DNA from: Acididesulfobacillus acetoxydans
GTDB taxonomy: Bacteria > Bacillota > Desulfitobacteriia > Desulfitobacteriales > Desulfitobacteriaceae
DNA: 64,000 nt
Assembly (NCBI RefSeq): GCF_902729405.1
Contig: NZ_LR746496.1
Coordinates: 3,596,001-3,660,000, forward strand
Reading direction: 5' to 3'
In this document: positions 63,874-64,000 of the stretch, piece after piece
How the letters are laid out: the number at the start of each line of letters is the position of its first letter
Numbering within the stretch: the first letter of the stretch is position 1
The notes under the pieces: generated by a model
Databases searched by the model: none
What the model was told of the DNA's origin: nothing
Seen by the model: the letters and a program-made list of their open reading frames with translations, nothing else
Position numbers and translations under genes: made by a program

Positions 63874-64000
63874 GTTGCATCAACCTCACCTTGGCGGGAT
63901 TGGCAACCTTTTGCTGAAGCTGCAAAATCCCGTATAGCAAAGACTCCGGACGCGGAGGACACCCGGGGATATAGACATCCACCGGCACCACCTTGTCCAC
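63863..64000 (-). CDS. nuoB: NADH-quinone oxidoreductase subunit B (C-terminal part)
   Basis: Runs off the right edge. The visible 45 codons encode [22 protein letters not shown]; the Cys in PGCPPRPE is a ligand of cluster N2. Stop TAA at 63863-63865 lies inside nuoC. nuoA is expected beyond the window. Confidence 0.93.
   Translation of the reverse strand: MDKVVPVDVYIPGCPPRPESLLYGILQLQQKVANPAKVRLMQHGK

Noticed and set aside
1-64000. CRISPR array, tRNA or rRNA genes
   Set aside because: No regularly spaced direct repeats with unique spacers, no tRNA cloverleaf and no conserved rRNA stretches were seen.

Overview
The window looks like chromosomal DNA of an anaerobic, low-to-mid GC Bacillota (Clostridia; a Desulfitobacterium/Desulfosporosinus-like relative is my best guess). 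Reasons: strong GGAGG-type ribosome binding sites with ATG/GTG/TTG starts, an 11-subunit-type complex I operon without nuoEFG between nuoD and nuoH, oxygen-sensitive enzymes (glycyl radical enzyme with its radical-SAM activase, tungsten-type aldehyde ferredoxin oxidoreductase), a YtrA-type GntR/ABC cassette, and heavy use of group II intron and IS110 elements. No rRNA, tRNA or CRISPR array was seen.

Layout. 1-2.7 kb: a PepV-like dipeptidase (runs off the left edge) and a CyuA-like cysteine desulfidase, then an orphan Phd/YefM antitoxin. 2.66-3.27 kb and 26.60-27.20 kb carry the same ~602-bp segment (3' end of comM plus 5' end of the antitoxin) in direct orientation; they bracket a 23.3-kb accessory block. 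The block holds a group II intron next to a broken double-ATPase ABC gene, a LysR regulator, a CoA-transferase / two transporters / small membrane protein / C45 acyltransferase run, an Rpn-type nuclease, a TetR - glycyl radical enzyme - activase - aldehyde ferredoxin oxidoreductase module, and a zone of gene fragments (AzlD, CehA-like, debranching-like, nitrilase-like) before a DVU0298-OGT fusion with a frameshift.

26.7-34.7 kb (minus strand): comM, a two-component system, yraN, a B-box membrane protein, and an anti-sigma/ECF sigma pair. 35-39.9 kb: a gluconate operon (RpiR regulator, gluconokinase, 6-phosphogluconate dehydrogenase, MFS permease) from one recognisable promoter. 39.9-42.45 kb: a LytS fragment, small genes, a GNAT acetyltransferase and a YgeA-like amino-acid racemase. 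42.45-46.53 kb: two identical 1662-bp IS110-family copies in inverted orientation around a 754-bp core; each has a ~306-bp non-coding left end expected to encode a bridge RNA.

46.6-51.2 kb: two ABC export cassettes, the second with a YtrA-like repressor whose probable operator (GTGTATTA-N7-TAATACAC) covers the -10 box. 51.5-54.5 kb: YhfC membrane protease-like protein, DUF3887 lipoprotein, slipin and a small coiled-coil protein. 54.9-64 kb: nuoB(partial)-C-D-H-I-J-K-L-M-N, tightly packed and mostly overlapping, transcribed leftwards.

The most unusual items are the glycyl radical enzyme with an N-terminal SCP2-like lipid-binding domain coupled to an aldehyde ferredoxin oxidoreductase, the Campbell-like direct repeats bounding the accessory block, and the identical inverted IS110 pair.
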